The notes below the pieces were generated by a model, which was not told where the DNA came from, did not search any database, and was given only the letters and a program-made list of their open reading frames with translations. Source: Bacteroidota bacterium (GTDB taxonomy: Bacteria > Bacteroidota > Ignavibacteria > T3Sed10-11). From it: a DNA stretch of 17,962 nt. This document shows, in pieces, positions 7,318-14,930 of this stretch. Position numbers and translations under genes: made by a program. The DNA lies in NCBI GenBank assembly GCA_007128495.1, contig SKXH01000108.1, positions 1 through 17,962 of the forward strand, given 5' to 3'. Within the stretch, counting starts at the first letter, position 1. The number at the start of each line of letters is the position of its first letter.

Positions 7318-8849
7318 GATGTTATATGTTTTATATTTTGAGTTTCGGGTTGTTTATGTCCGAATAAGTTCGATGCAACTTTAATAGCTTCACGCATTGC
7401 GTTTGATTTGTTTATCGTTTCCTGATATTCGTTTGTTGGATTTGAATCGGCGACGATACCCGCTCCGGTTTGAAAGTAAAGATTACCGTTTTTGGCATAC
7501 AATGTTCTTATCGCGATGCACATATCCATATTGCCGGCGAAATCGAAATAGCCGACACCGCCGGCATAAATACCGCGGCGTGTTGTTTCGAGTTCATCGA
7601 TTATCTCCATTGCACGCACTTTCGGCGAACCGGAAACCGTGCCCGCCGGAAATGCCGCCTTAAAGACATCAACGGCATCGTTGCCGTCTTGTACTATACC
7701 CGATACATCCGATGCTATATGGATAACATGAGAGTACCGCACGATGTGCATTAATTCGTTGACTTCCACCGTGCCCGGTTTACATACCCGGCCGATATCG
7801 TTGCGGCCGAGATCCACAAGCATGATATGTTCCGCCCGCTCTTTATCGTCAGAGAGAAGTTCCCGCTCGAGTTGTGCGTCTTCTTCCTCGTTCACACCTC
7901 TATGTCGTGTTCCGGCGATGGGAAATATCTGTGCGCGATTGCCTTCTTTTCGTACAAGTATTTCCGGCGAAGAACCGATAGTTTGTGATTCCCCGCTATC
8001 CAGAAAATACAAATACGGCGACGGGTTAACCAACCGTAAGGCGCGGTACACATTGAAGACATCCCCCTCAAACGGAACCTGAAAACGCTGTGATAATACG
8101 ACCTGGAAAATATCGCCTGCGCCGATATATTCTTTTGCAGAAGCAACGTTTTTTTCAAATTCACTGCGTGAGCAATTGGAAGTAACCCGCGATATATCGG
8201 AGGTGAATACGGTGGAGTTAGATTGTTCCTCTGCAAGAATATCTTTCAACAGTTTAATTTCATCGAGCGCATTATCGTATTGTTCTCTCAGATCGTTTTG
8301 ATTATCGATAATCACATTTGAAATGAATATTATCTGCTGCTTGAAATGATCGAACGCAATAATAGTGGGATAAAAACCCATTATCGCATCATCTACATCG
8401 TTATCGTTAGTGATTGTTTGCGGAATATTTTCAATATGGCGGATCAGATCGTAACCGATGAAACCGACAAGGCCTCCGGTAAAGCGGGGTAATCCTTCAA
8501 GGGGTGGAAGTGTATGTCCATTGATAAGTGAAGAGACATAATCAAAGTAGTTTGAATCGATTGATTTTTTTTGACCTGCAATCTGCCCGTTCAATCCTGG
8601 ACGGCTATGGGGTTGCAAAATAGAGTGAAGATCTTCCGTGCGTAGCGTGAACAACGGATTTCTCCCGATAAAGGAATATCTCCCGAAGCGTTCACCGCCC
8701 TCAACGCTCTCAAGCAGAAATGACATATCTGCACCCCTTCGAAGCCGCAAATACGCCGATACCGGTGTCAGTGTATCGGCAAGCATCGTATCGGTCACCG
8801 GTACGATGGTATGGTGTCCGGCTAATTTTTTAAAAAATGAAAAATCCAT
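7314..8849 (-). CDS. trpE: anthranilate synthase component I
   Basis: TrpE converts chorismate to anthranilate using ammonia from TrpG. At 511 residues it is full length, with the N-terminal regulatory domain and the C-terminal chorismate-binding domain. The LLES motif at residues 45-48 is the classical tryptophan-binding element, so feedback inhibition by Trp is expected. Catalytic segments include FPIAGTRHRG, LVDLGRNDIGRVC, FPAGTVSGSPKVRAMEII and GAGIVADSNPTNEYQET. The start at 8849 has no visible Shine-Dalgarno site. It lies about 105 bp downstream of the attenuator terminator, so expression depends on read-through of that terminator. PabB is a close relative, but the operon context and the LLES motif support TrpE. 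Confidence 0.97.
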   Translation of the reverse strand: MDFSFFKKLAGHHTIVPVTDTMLADTLTPVSAYLRLRRGADMSFLLESVEGGERFGRYSFIGRNPLFTLRTEDLHSILQPHSRPGLNGQIAGQKKSIDSNYFDYVSSLINGHTLPPLEGLPRFTGGLVGFIGYDLIRHIENIPQTITNDNDVDDAIMGFYPTIIAFDHFKQQIIFISNVIIDNQNDLREQYDNALDEIKLLKDILAEEQSNSTVFTSDISRVTSNCSRSEFEKNVASAKEYIGAGDIFQVVLSQRFQVPFEGDVFNVYRALRLVNPSPYLYFLDSGESQTIGSSPEILVRKEGNRAQIFPIAGTRHRGVNEEEDAQLERELLSDDKERAEHIMLVDLGRNDIGRVCKPGTVEVNELMHIVRYSHVIHIASDVSGIVQDGNDAVDVFKAAFPAGTVSGSPKVRAMEIIDELETTRRGIYAGGVGYFDFAGNMDMCIAIRTLYAKNGNLYFQTGAGIVADSNPTNEYQETINKSNAMREAIKVASNLFGHKQPETQNIKHITS

Positions 8850-8891
8850 TTTAATTATATTTTGTGTTCGGTGATTGGTTAAAGTTTATTG

Positions 8892-8942
8892 GTTAATCGT
8901 TATTTGTTCTCAATCATTACTATTAACCAAATAACGATTAAC
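8892..8942. repeat. 15-bp perfect inverted repeat in the trpE 5' leader
   Basis: GTTAATCGTTATTTG at 8892-8906 and CAAATAACGATTAAC at 8928-8942 are perfectly complementary, with a 21-nt loop. The element lies between the attenuator terminator and the trpE start, so it is in the mRNA only when the attenuator is read through. The stem is AT-rich and has no following U-tract in the minus direction, so it does not look like a terminator. Nearby copies of TTGGTTAA (8875, 8889) and TTAACCAA could form alternative pairs. Role unknown: 5'-end stabilisation, an operator, or a chance AT-rich palindrome are all possible. Confidence 0.85.
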
Positions 8943-8953
8943 TGTTTTACAAT

Positions 8954-8992
8954 AAAAAAAGCCCTTCCCGGTTTGGTATTCCGAGAAGGGCT
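8954..8992 (-). terminator. trp attenuator terminator (3:4 hairpin)
   Basis: Read on the minus strand, AGCCCUUCUCGG (8992-8981) pairs with CCGGGAAGGGCU (8971-8960) across the 9-nt loop AAUACCAAA, giving 12 pairs with one G-U. A run of seven U follows (8960-8954). This is a strong intrinsic terminator placed in the trp leader 38 nt after the leader-peptide stop codon and about 105 nt before trpE. Its 5' arm and loop (8987-8973) can instead pair with codons 28-33 of the leader peptide, forming the antiterminator. Confidence 0.93.
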
Positions 8993-9055
8993 TTTGTGAT
9001 AAACTTATATATACTTAATTACTACGTCGTTATGTTACTTTTCCCAGAACACCAA
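8973..9055 (-). promoter_or_regulatory. trp antiterminator (2:3 pairing)
   Basis: On the minus-strand RNA, UUGGUGUUCUGGGAA (9055-9041, codons 28-33 of the leader peptide) can pair with UUCUCGGAAUACCAA (8987-8973) over 15 consecutive bases, three of them G-U. The second strand overlaps seven bases of the terminator 5' arm and almost all of its loop, so the two folds exclude each other. When a ribosome stalls on the Trp codons 18-22, codons 28-33 should stay free and this fold should form, letting polymerase continue into trpE. When the ribosome reaches the stop codon it covers codons 28-33 and the terminator wins. Confidence 0.85.
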
Positions 9056-9137
9056 TCTGTATATATGTATACCACCACCAAGCCCAGTTATGCCGTCTCT
9101 CGCGTACGGGATAATATATATTATAATTGGTGTTCAT
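9030..9137 (-). CDS. trpL: trp operon leader peptide
   Basis: A 35-codon open reading frame lies between the trp promoter and the attenuator. It starts with ATG at 9137-9135 and ends with TAA at 9032-9030. Codons 18-22 read Trp-Ala-Trp-Trp-Trp, followed by Tyr, so four Trp codons fall in a five-codon stretch; this is not expected by chance and is the hallmark of ribosome-mediated attenuation. Five Tyr codons (5, 8, 9, 23, 25) are also present. Codons 1-4 contain GAACACCAAT, perfectly complementary to ATTGGTGTTC in codons 28-31. There is no recognisable Shine-Dalgarno site, as for trpE. The peptide itself is presumably non-functional; its translation senses charged Trp-tRNA. Confidence 0.92.
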   Translation of the reverse strand: MNTNYNIYYPVRERRHNWAWWWYTYIQIGVLGKVT

Positions 9138-9171
9138 AATTGAAATTCTTGTTTTTACTTTACGAGAGTAA

Positions 9172-9200
9172 AGTATATAAAAATTATTTATGGATGTCAA
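9172..9200 (-). promoter_or_regulatory. sigma-70-type promoter of the trp operon
   Basis: On the minus strand the -35 box TTGACA (9200-9195) is followed after exactly 17 bp by TATACT (9177-9172), a nearly perfect consensus. Transcription should begin around 9165, giving about 28 nt of untranslated RNA before the leader-peptide ATG at 9137. The promoter lies immediately downstream of the terminator that ends the preceding minus-strand operon. No clear repressor operator (such as a TrpR palindrome) overlaps it, so attenuation may be the main visible control. Confidence 0.88.
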
Positions 9201-9220
9201 GAGTCTACAAAAATTTTTTT

Positions 9221-9262
9221 AGTAATAAAAAAGCCCTCACGGGAATTATCCCGGAGGGCTTT
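9221..9262 (-). terminator. intrinsic terminator after the CoA-binding protein gene
   Basis: On the minus strand AAAGCCCTC (9262-9254) with CGGGA pairs with TCCCG and GAGGGCTTT (9238-9230) around the loop TAAT; a single unpaired base at 9239 interrupts the stem. A U-rich run follows on the minus strand. It closes the YceI and CoA-binding protein transcript and insulates the trp promoter, whose -35 box starts about 20-30 bp further on. Confidence 0.9.
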
Positions 9263-9379
9263 GCAAGTAGTGATTGGGTATTGTTAGTTAGTGGATGAAT
9301 TGTGTCTTTAATTATTCCACAATAAACTTTACTTTGGTAAATGTAATATTTTTACCGGTTGTTGTCAAGGGGTAGTGAA

Positions 9380-9778
9380 TCAAACCAACATAGTTCTCAC
9401 CGCTACGCCGATGCATTGATCCTGTACCAATATTTTCCCGGAATCTTCTACTTTTTTTGCAATTTCATCGTCAACGGTAATGCCGGTTTGCAGCCATATA
9501 GTATGTGCGTTTGTGTGTAACGCTTCTTCGATGATCGGCGGAACATCCCGGGGTTTTCTGAAAACATTCACAATATTGAAATCAACCGGAATGCTCTTTA
9601 AGTCGGGATAACTTTTCTCTCCAAGCGATTCCTCTATTGTCGGATTTACGGGAATTATTTTGTAACCTGATTTTTGCAATACACCGGCAATCCCGTAACT
9701 ATCACGTTCGGGTTTATCCGATAAGCCGACTATTGCAATTGTTTTCGATTTTTCGAGGATGGATTTTATGTCGTTCAT
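9380..9778 (-). CDS. CoA-binding domain protein (YccU-like)
   Basis: This small protein of 132 residues is a single Rossmann-like CoA-binding domain of the YccU family. The nucleotide-binding strand-loop (KTIAIVGLSDKPERDSYGIAG) is at the N-terminus, followed by KIIPVNPT, the DFNIVNVFRKP segment and HTIWLQTGI. The Cys in VQDQCIGV near the end is common in the family. The same fold forms the first domain of acyl-CoA synthetases, but here it is stand-alone and its function is not established. I chose the ATG at 9778 because the family sequence begins there and it lies 7 nt after the YceI stop. An in-frame ATG at 9805 would overlap the YceI gene and add nine unmatched residues. It is followed by a strong intrinsic terminator. 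Confidence 0.88.
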   Translation of the reverse strand: MNDIKSILEKSKTIAIVGLSDKPERDSYGIAGVLQKSGYKIIPVNPTIEESLGEKSYPDLKSIPVDFNIVNVFRKPRDVPPIIEEALHTNAHTIWLQTGITVDDEIAKKVEDSGKILVQDQCIGVAVRTMLV

Positions 9779-9785
9779 TGTACAC

Positions 9786-10403
9786 CTATTCTTTCCTTTT
9801 TGCAATTAGTTTTACATGTAAACGCAATTCATCCGGCGATCTGCTCACAAATCCCGCCACACGAGGCGGATCGATACTGAAATCGGTATATTTCGCTGCG
9901 GTCGATCCTTCTGCAGTTAATACTCCACCGGTGTAATCCATTTGTATTGGAATAGTTAGTTCCTTCGTCCTGCCCTTCACGGTAAGCAAACCGGTGGCAA
10001 CATATTCGCCGCTTATCTCTGTGAGCGATTTGTTTGCCATACCGAGTATGGACTGCAATTCAAATGTAATATACGGAAATTCTTCAACATTCAGAATTTC
10101 CCTGACGTCTCTATCGCGTCTGCTGTTGCCTGAATCGAATTCCGCTGCGTCGATAGTGATATCTGCATACACTTCCGTTCGTAAATCGGAAGAAATCCAC
10201 TCAATAGTTCCGTTTATATTATTATTGACACCTTTGACAGTCGAAGTTGTAACAAGTGCAATACGAACGTCAGCGGTGTAGTATACTTCAGAATCCGCCG
10301 TAATGGTAAATGTGACGGAGTCCCTGTCAGCCGGGAACAAAGGCGGAATCCCGCAACAGAGAAGCAAAAAAATTATCATAGTACATCTTGATACTAAACG
10401 CAT
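9786..10403 (-). CDS. YceI-family exported protein
   Basis: The 205-residue protein has an N-terminal signal peptide (basic start, hydrophobic IIFLLLCCG core, likely cleavage after residue 25 in FPAD). It is followed by a YceI-like beta-barrel (lipocalin-like) domain. Family features include VTFTITADSEVYYT at the start of the mature part, the segment ADITIDAAEFDSGNSRRDRDVREIL, and EEFPYITFELQSI. A second part reads GLLTVKGRTKELTIPIQ. YceI proteins bind polyisoprenoid-type lipids in the periplasm in known cases; the ligand here is unknown. An alternative start at the second Met (codon 9, 10379) would shorten the signal peptide. It is the first gene of a two-gene unit with the CoA-binding protein and is divergent from the efflux operon. 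Confidence 0.88.
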   Translation of the reverse strand: MRLVSRCTMIIFLLLCCGIPPLFPADRDSVTFTITADSEVYYTADVRIALVTTSTVKGVNNNINGTIEWISSDLRTEVYADITIDAAEFDSGNSRRDRDVREILNVEEFPYITFELQSILGMANKSLTEISGEYVATGLLTVKGRTKELTIPIQMDYTGGVLTAEGSTAAKYTDFSIDPPRVAGFVSRSPDELRLHVKLIAKRKE

Positions 10404-10502
10404 ATTTCGCCATTTGTGTTATTTTGAGTGAATTCTTATTATCTCAACAATTTTTGCCAAAACTTAGTGCATATTTGTGGGAATTCACATATATTTATCG
10501 AT

Positions 10503-10532
10503 GTTATAAAATATTCAGAGTATTTTGCCCAA
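10503..10532 (-). promoter_or_regulatory. candidate promoter for the YceI operon
   Basis: On the minus strand TTGGGC (10532-10527) is followed after 18 bp by TATAAC (10508-10503). This would start transcription about 95 bp ahead of the YceI start codon, within the 146-bp divergent intergenic region shared with the efflux operon. The match is only moderate. I saw no equally good plus-strand promoter for the efflux genes. Confidence 0.35.
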
Positions 10533-10549
10533 TTATAAAAGTAATACTA

Positions 10550-11614
10550 ATGATTATAAGACAAGTGTTCCCGGTATTTTTATTAGGTTTTGTAATTACC
10601 CTCTACGGATGTGGAGACGGAGCTGCTGACCAGTCAGCATCCAACCCCGAGCGTGAACGATTAACCGCTGTTGCAGGATATGAGGTTAAAGAACGTGACC
10701 TCTCCAGAACGGTGCGTGTATCGGGAAATGTCGAGCCGCTGCGGTATGTTACAATCGCCAGCCAGATGTCGGGCACTATCCGGCAACTACATGTTGAAGA
10801 GGGAGATCGTGTGCAGGAGGGGGATATCGTCGCAACGCTTGATGTTTCCGAACAGCGGGCCGAATTGGAGCGTGTCAGAGCACTGCGGGTACGAGCGCAG
10901 GCAGAATATGAGCGGACGAAAGAACTATTTGAGCGGGATCTTGCAAGTCAGTCGGAATACGATAACGCACGCGCCGAGTTAAGCGTTGCCGAGAGTGATG
11001 AGAAGTTGTGGCAGACCCGTGTCGACTTCGGAGAAATTCGAGCACCGAAAGATGCAGTCGTCACAAGACGGTATGTTGAGGTGGGAGATGCGGTCTCTGC
11101 GAATGAAGAGGTTTTTCAAATTACCGATTTAACAATGCTTGTTGTACGCGTCGGTGTGTCGGAACTCGATGCCGTTCATCTCGAACAGGGTGATGAAGTT
11201 GAGGTAAAGATCGATGCATATGCTGATACAGAGTTTTCGGGCAGTATACGGCGTATATTTCCGAGTGTTGAAGAGGATAGTCGTTTGGTTACGGTTGAGG
11301 TTTTGCTCGATGATATACCCGCCGGGAATTTTGTTCGTCCGGGAAATCTTGCACGTCTTACCTTTGCCGTTGATCGAAGAGAAAATGTCATAGCGGTACC
11401 GAGCGAATCACTCCTTGCATCAACACGCGAGCGTTCTTTTGTTTATGTCATTGAAGATGAGCAGCTCAAGCAAAGAGACGTAGAAACGGGTATTCAGCGA
11501 AGCAACTGGACCGAGATACGCAGCGGTTTGCAGCCCGGTGATATCATTGTAGCAACAAATCCGACTAATCTTGCAGTAGGAACAAAAGTCAAGGTTACGC
11601 AATGGAGAGATTAA
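10550..11614 (+). CDS. RND efflux membrane-fusion (periplasmic adaptor) lipoprotein
   Basis: The 354-residue protein links an inner-membrane RND pump to an outer-membrane channel. It begins with a lipoprotein signal peptide whose lipobox is LYGC, giving Cys21 as the likely lipidated residue. Next comes the first lipoyl half (LRYVTIASQMSGTIRQLHVEEGDRVQEGDIVATLD), a short helical hairpin rich in Glu/Arg (residues about 105-150), and the second lipoyl half (FGEIRAPKDAVVTRRYVEVGDAV). A beta-barrel and membrane-proximal domain follow. I chose the ATG at 10550: the frame is open back to 10388, but that extension overlaps the YceI start and would bury the signal peptide. The next gene, the RND pump, starts 13 nt later, so the two form an operon. 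Confidence 0.92.
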   Translation: MIIRQVFPVFLLGFVITLYGCGDGAADQSASNPERERLTAVAGYEVKERDLSRTVRVSGNVEPLRYVTIASQMSGTIRQLHVEEGDRVQEGDIVATLDVSEQRAELERVRALRVRAQAEYERTKELFERDLASQSEYDNARAELSVAESDEKLWQTRVDFGEIRAPKDAVVTRRYVEVGDAVSANEEVFQITDLTMLVVRVGVSELDAVHLEQGDEVEVKIDAYADTEFSGSIRRIFPSVEEDSRLVTVEVLLDDIPAGNFVRPGNLARLTFAVDRRENVIAVPSESLLASTRERSFVYVIEDEQLKQRDVETGIQRSNWTEIRSGLQPGDIIVATNPTNLAVGTKVKVTQWRD

Positions 11615-11627
11615 TAGGGAGGATTGA

Positions 11628-14600
11628 TTGAAAAAAAGTTTAAAGTACCGCAAGAACGGCCATCGCTATAGGGGGATCTCCAGTGCATCGATAAAACGGC
11701 CGGTCGGAACGATGGCTATCGCCTCACTCGTTATCGTGATCGGCTTTTTCCTGCTGGATCGGCTGCCGGTTGACCTGCTCCCCGAAATTAATTATCCGCA
11801 AATTCGTGTTACGGTCAATTATCCCGGCACCGCTCCCGAGGTTATGGAGGAACAGGTAACACGGGTACTTGAAACCAATCTAGCCTCGACCGAAAACCTG
11901 GTAAGCATTCAAAGTCGTGCGTCGGAAGGGCGTACCAACGTCAATCTCATTTTTGAATACGGTACGAATATCGATCTCGCGATACAAGATGCATCCCGCA
12001 ATCTTGAGCTGGCACGCACCCAGTTGCCCCCGGATATAGAACCACCGAGACTTTACAAATTTGACCCGGCACAGGATCCGGTGTATCAGGCGGGATTCAC
12101 TTCAAGTATACGTTCCCCGATGGAAGTACGTGATTGGCTTGAAAACAATCTCGTGCCGCGGCTGATATCGATTCATGGCGTCGGCGGTGTGGAGGTTGCC
12201 GGCGGACTGGTTCGTGAGATTCAGGTGGTGATTGATCAGGACCGGCTTCATTACTACGGACTTGCTATGCAGGATGTTATCGATGCCGTTGCTGCGGAAA
12301 ATATCGATATTGCCGCAGGACAGGTAACATCGGAGACATTTGACGTGATGGCAAAAACCGACGGAAGGTTTACCTCGACCGAAGATGTTGAACTGGTGAT
12401 GATATCACTGCCGAACTCAGATCGACGAATACCCCTTTCCGAAGTAGCTTCTGTTTCCGACACACACCGCGATCAGCGAATGTTTGTGCGTTTGAACGGC
12501 GAACAGGCGACGCAGGTATCGGTGACGAAACTTCCCGATGCAAATACCGTACAGGTTGTCGATCAGGTTGCTGCACGGATGGAGGAGTTAAGCGAAAGCG
12601 GATTTATTCCCCCCGACATGGAGTATCAGGCAACGCGCGATTCATCCTTCTTTATCCGCAGCTCGATACGCGCCGTCAGCACTGCGGCTATTCTCGGCGG
12701 TGTTCTTGCTATGCTCGTAGTGATGTTATTCCTCGGCAGTTTACGAAAAAGTTTTGTTATAGGCGTTTCGATCCCGATCGCTATAACCGCTACGTTTGCT
12801 ATGATGGGAGCGGGCAATCTCACGCTGAATATTATGAGTCTCGGCGGACTTGCCCTCGGCGTCGGATTGCTGCTCGACAACTCGATCGTGATGCTTGAAA
12901 ATATTTTCAGACATCGTGACCAATTGAAAAAGAATGTTGACGATGCAGCACACAGCGGATCGAAGGAGGTATCGTCGGCAATCATAGCAGCCACGTTGAC
13001 GAATCTTGCAGCGGTGCTTCCGTTCCTTCTTATAATCGGAATTGCTGCTATGTTATTCCGTGAATTAATCCTTACCATCTCATTCGCGATCATAGCATCG
13101 CTTGCCGCTGCACTGACACTGGTACCAATGCTAGCCACATTGTTATCACGTATCAAGTTCAGCAGCGGTTTCGCAAACACACGGTTCATAAAAGGATTTA
13201 ACCGCGGACTCGGCGGACTCACATCGGTGTATCGTTCACTTATCGAACGCGCGGTACGTTGGCGTTATGCCGTTATCGGTTCGGCAGTTGCACTGCTTGT
13301 GCTGGTTTTTTTCTTGATCGGTGATCTCGGTACTGAATTCCTGCCAGCAGTCGACGACGGCGGGGTGTCGGTAGGTGTATTCCTTCCACCGGGTACAACA
13401 CCGGATGAGACGAACCGCGTATCGCTTATTGTTGAAGAAACATTTCAAGAAATGCCCTATATCGAGAGTACCTTTGCGCTTATAGGCGGCCATCTCGGCG
13501 GCGGCATTATCAATGAACGGCCGGCTACCGCACGATGGAGTATTCAGCTTGATCCTGCATCACAACGGCGTGATATGCCTGCAGGTAAATGGGTGAGTGA
13601 ACTTGAACGGAAGCTCGAAGACCTCGAGCTTGCCGGTGCCCGGATTAATGTACGACCGCCGCAGCTGCAGGGTGTACGCACCAATATTGCCGGTACCGAT
13701 ATATCACTCGGTATAGTGGGCGATGATATTGCAACACTTGATCATATCGGACGTGATCTGCTCGAACATCTCGGCGGTATAGAAGGTTTGGCCCGGCTCG
13801 AATTAAGTAGGCAGGACAGAAGTCCGCTTTTATCGGTGAATGTCAATCGTGAACGTGCAGCCGACCACGGCTTAAAAGTTGGTGAGATCGGTACGGCTGT
13901 ACGCAATGCCGTCCATGGTGCAGTACCCACTCGATTCAGTACCGGACGTACCGATTACGATATACGCGTTATGTTGCCGCGTGAACAAACAACCGATCCC
14001 GATGAACTTGGCAACGTAATAGTGCATCGAAATAATAACGGCGCTCCGGTGTTTCTTCGCGATGTTGCCGATTTCTCGCTCGGCGACGGTCCCGCACATA
14101 TCGAACGTGAAGATCAGGTGCGGGTTATCAGATTAAGCGGCGACGTCAACACAAGCATCGCCGATATCGGAACGGTGAATCAACAGATACGCGATAGAAT
14201 GGCGGAATACAATATGCCAGAAGGATACAATGTTATCTATGGTGGTGAAGAAGAAGCTATTCGTGAAACTAACCGAAGCATGATCACCGCCGCAATGCTT
14301 GCAATATTTATGGTTTTTGTTGTACTTGCGGTGCAGTATGAGCGGCTGGCAAATCCGCTTGTAATACTTTCGGCAGTTCCGTTTGCGGTTGTCGGCGCAG
14401 GGTTAATGCTCTTCCTAACGGGAACCAATCTCAGCGCTCCGGTACTGCTCGGTATTATACTGCTCATAGGAATAGTGGTAAACAACGCGATTCTATTGGT
14501 GGAATACATCGAGATCGGACGGCGTGAGAAGAAGCTCTCACCAATGCGGGCTGCCGTTGAAGCAGGAACAATACGTTTTCGCCCCATTATGATGACTACG

Positions 14601-14876
14601 ATGACAACCGTTTTCGGTATGATGCCGCTCGCAATAGGAATCGGACAGGGCGCGGAGATGATGCGGCCGCTAGCACTTTCTGTTGTTGGTGGCTTGTTGA
14701 CCTCAACGTTTCTTACATTGTTTGTTGTGCCATGTCTTTACATTGTGATATCGGGCATCGCCGAGAATATAAAATACTTCCTGACCGGCAAAATATCAGA
14801 TGAAGAAATGCTAAAAGGATGGTATGATGAACAGGAACAAAAGCCGGTGAAAAAAGAAGAAGCGGTTTCGGTGTGA
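11628..14876 (+). CDS. RND family efflux transporter, HAE1 type
   Basis: The 1082-residue protein is a complete RND pump. It has one N-terminal transmembrane helix (VGTMAIASLVIVIGFFLLD), a large periplasmic loop, six helices around residues 340-570, a second periplasmic loop and a final helix bundle. Signature segments include the pre-porter PEINYPQIRVTVNYPGTAPEV, the TM4 region GVGLLLDNSIVMLENIFRHRD with the proton-relay Asp, and near the C-terminus GIVVNNAILLVEYIE and RFRPIMMTTMTTVFGMMPLAIG. This places it in the drug/hydrophobic-compound (HAE1) group rather than the heavy-metal group, but the substrate is unknown. Translation most likely begins at TTG (11628), 5 nt after a strong AGGGAGG site. 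No outer-membrane channel gene is in the window. Confidence 0.95.
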   Translation: MKKSLKYRKNGHRYRGISSASIKRPVGTMAIASLVIVIGFFLLDRLPVDLLPEINYPQIRVTVNYPGTAPEVMEEQVTRVLETNLASTENLVSIQSRASEGRTNVNLIFEYGTNIDLAIQDASRNLELARTQLPPDIEPPRLYKFDPAQDPVYQAGFTSSIRSPMEVRDWLENNLVPRLISIHGVGGVEVAGGLVREIQVVIDQDRLHYYGLAMQDVIDAVAAENIDIAAGQVTSETFDVMAKTDGRFTSTEDVELVMISLPNSDRRIPLSEVASVSDTHRDQRMFVRLNGEQATQVSVTKLPDANTVQVVDQVAARMEELSESGFIPPDMEYQATRDSSFFIRSSIRAVSTAAILGGVLAMLVVMLFLGSLRKSFVIGVSIPIAITATFAMMGAGNLTLNIMSLGGLALGVGLLLDNSIVMLENIFRHRDQLKKNVDDAAHSGSKEVSSAIIAATLTNLAAVLPFLLIIGIAAMLFRELILTISFAIIASLAAALTLVPMLATLLSRIKFSSGFANTRFIKGFNRGLGGLTSVYRSLIERAVRWRYAVIGSAVALLVLVFFLIGDLGTEFLPAVDDGGVSVGVFLPPGTTPDETNRVSLIVEETFQEMPYIESTFALIGGHLGGGIINERPATARWSIQLDPASQRRDMPAGKWVSELERKLEDLELAGARINVRPPQLQGVRTNIAGTDISLGIVGDDIATLDHIGRDLLEHLGGIEGLARLELSRQDRSPLLSVNVNRERAADHGLKVGEIGTAVRNAVHGAVPTRFSTGRTDYDIRVMLPREQTTDPDELGNVIVHRNNNGAPVFLRDVADFSLGDGPAHIEREDQVRVIRLSGDVNTSIADIGTVNQQIRDRMAEYNMPEGYNVIYGGEEEAIRETNRSMITAAMLAIFMVFVVLAVQYERLANPLVILSAVPFAVVGAGLMLFLTGTNLSAPVLLGIILLIGIVVNNAILLVEYIEIGRREKKLSPMRAAVEAGTIRFRPIMMTTMTTVFGMMPLAIGIGQGAEMMRPLALSVVGGLLTSTFLTLFVVPCLYIVISGIAENIKYFLTGKISDEEMLKGWYDEQEQKPVKKEEAVSV

Positions 14877-14888
14877 TGAAATTATACG

Positions 14889-14921
14889 ATATGTAGTCCA
14901 CCTCGAAGGTGGACTACATAT
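14889..14921. terminator. 15-bp hairpin between convergent genes
   Basis: A perfect inverted repeat of 15 bp, ATATGTAGTCCACCT and its complement, with a 3-nt loop (CGA), lies between the stop of the RND pump gene (14876) and the stop of the ferredoxin gene (14931) on the opposite strand. It is in the place of a bidirectional terminator. Neither side has a long U-tract, so it could be a weak terminator or a barrier against antisense read-through. Confidence 0.65.
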
Positions 14922-14930
14922 ATAAAATCC

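Noticed and set aside
8950..9170. T-box or TRAP-type control of the trp operon.
   Set aside because: No T-box sequence or regular (G/U)AG triplet repeats were seen, and the leader peptide with clustered Trp codons explains the structure fully.
10388..10549. N-terminal extension of the efflux adaptor by 54 codons.
   Set aside because: It overlaps the divergent YceI start, and the lipoprotein signal peptide begins at the ATG at 10550.
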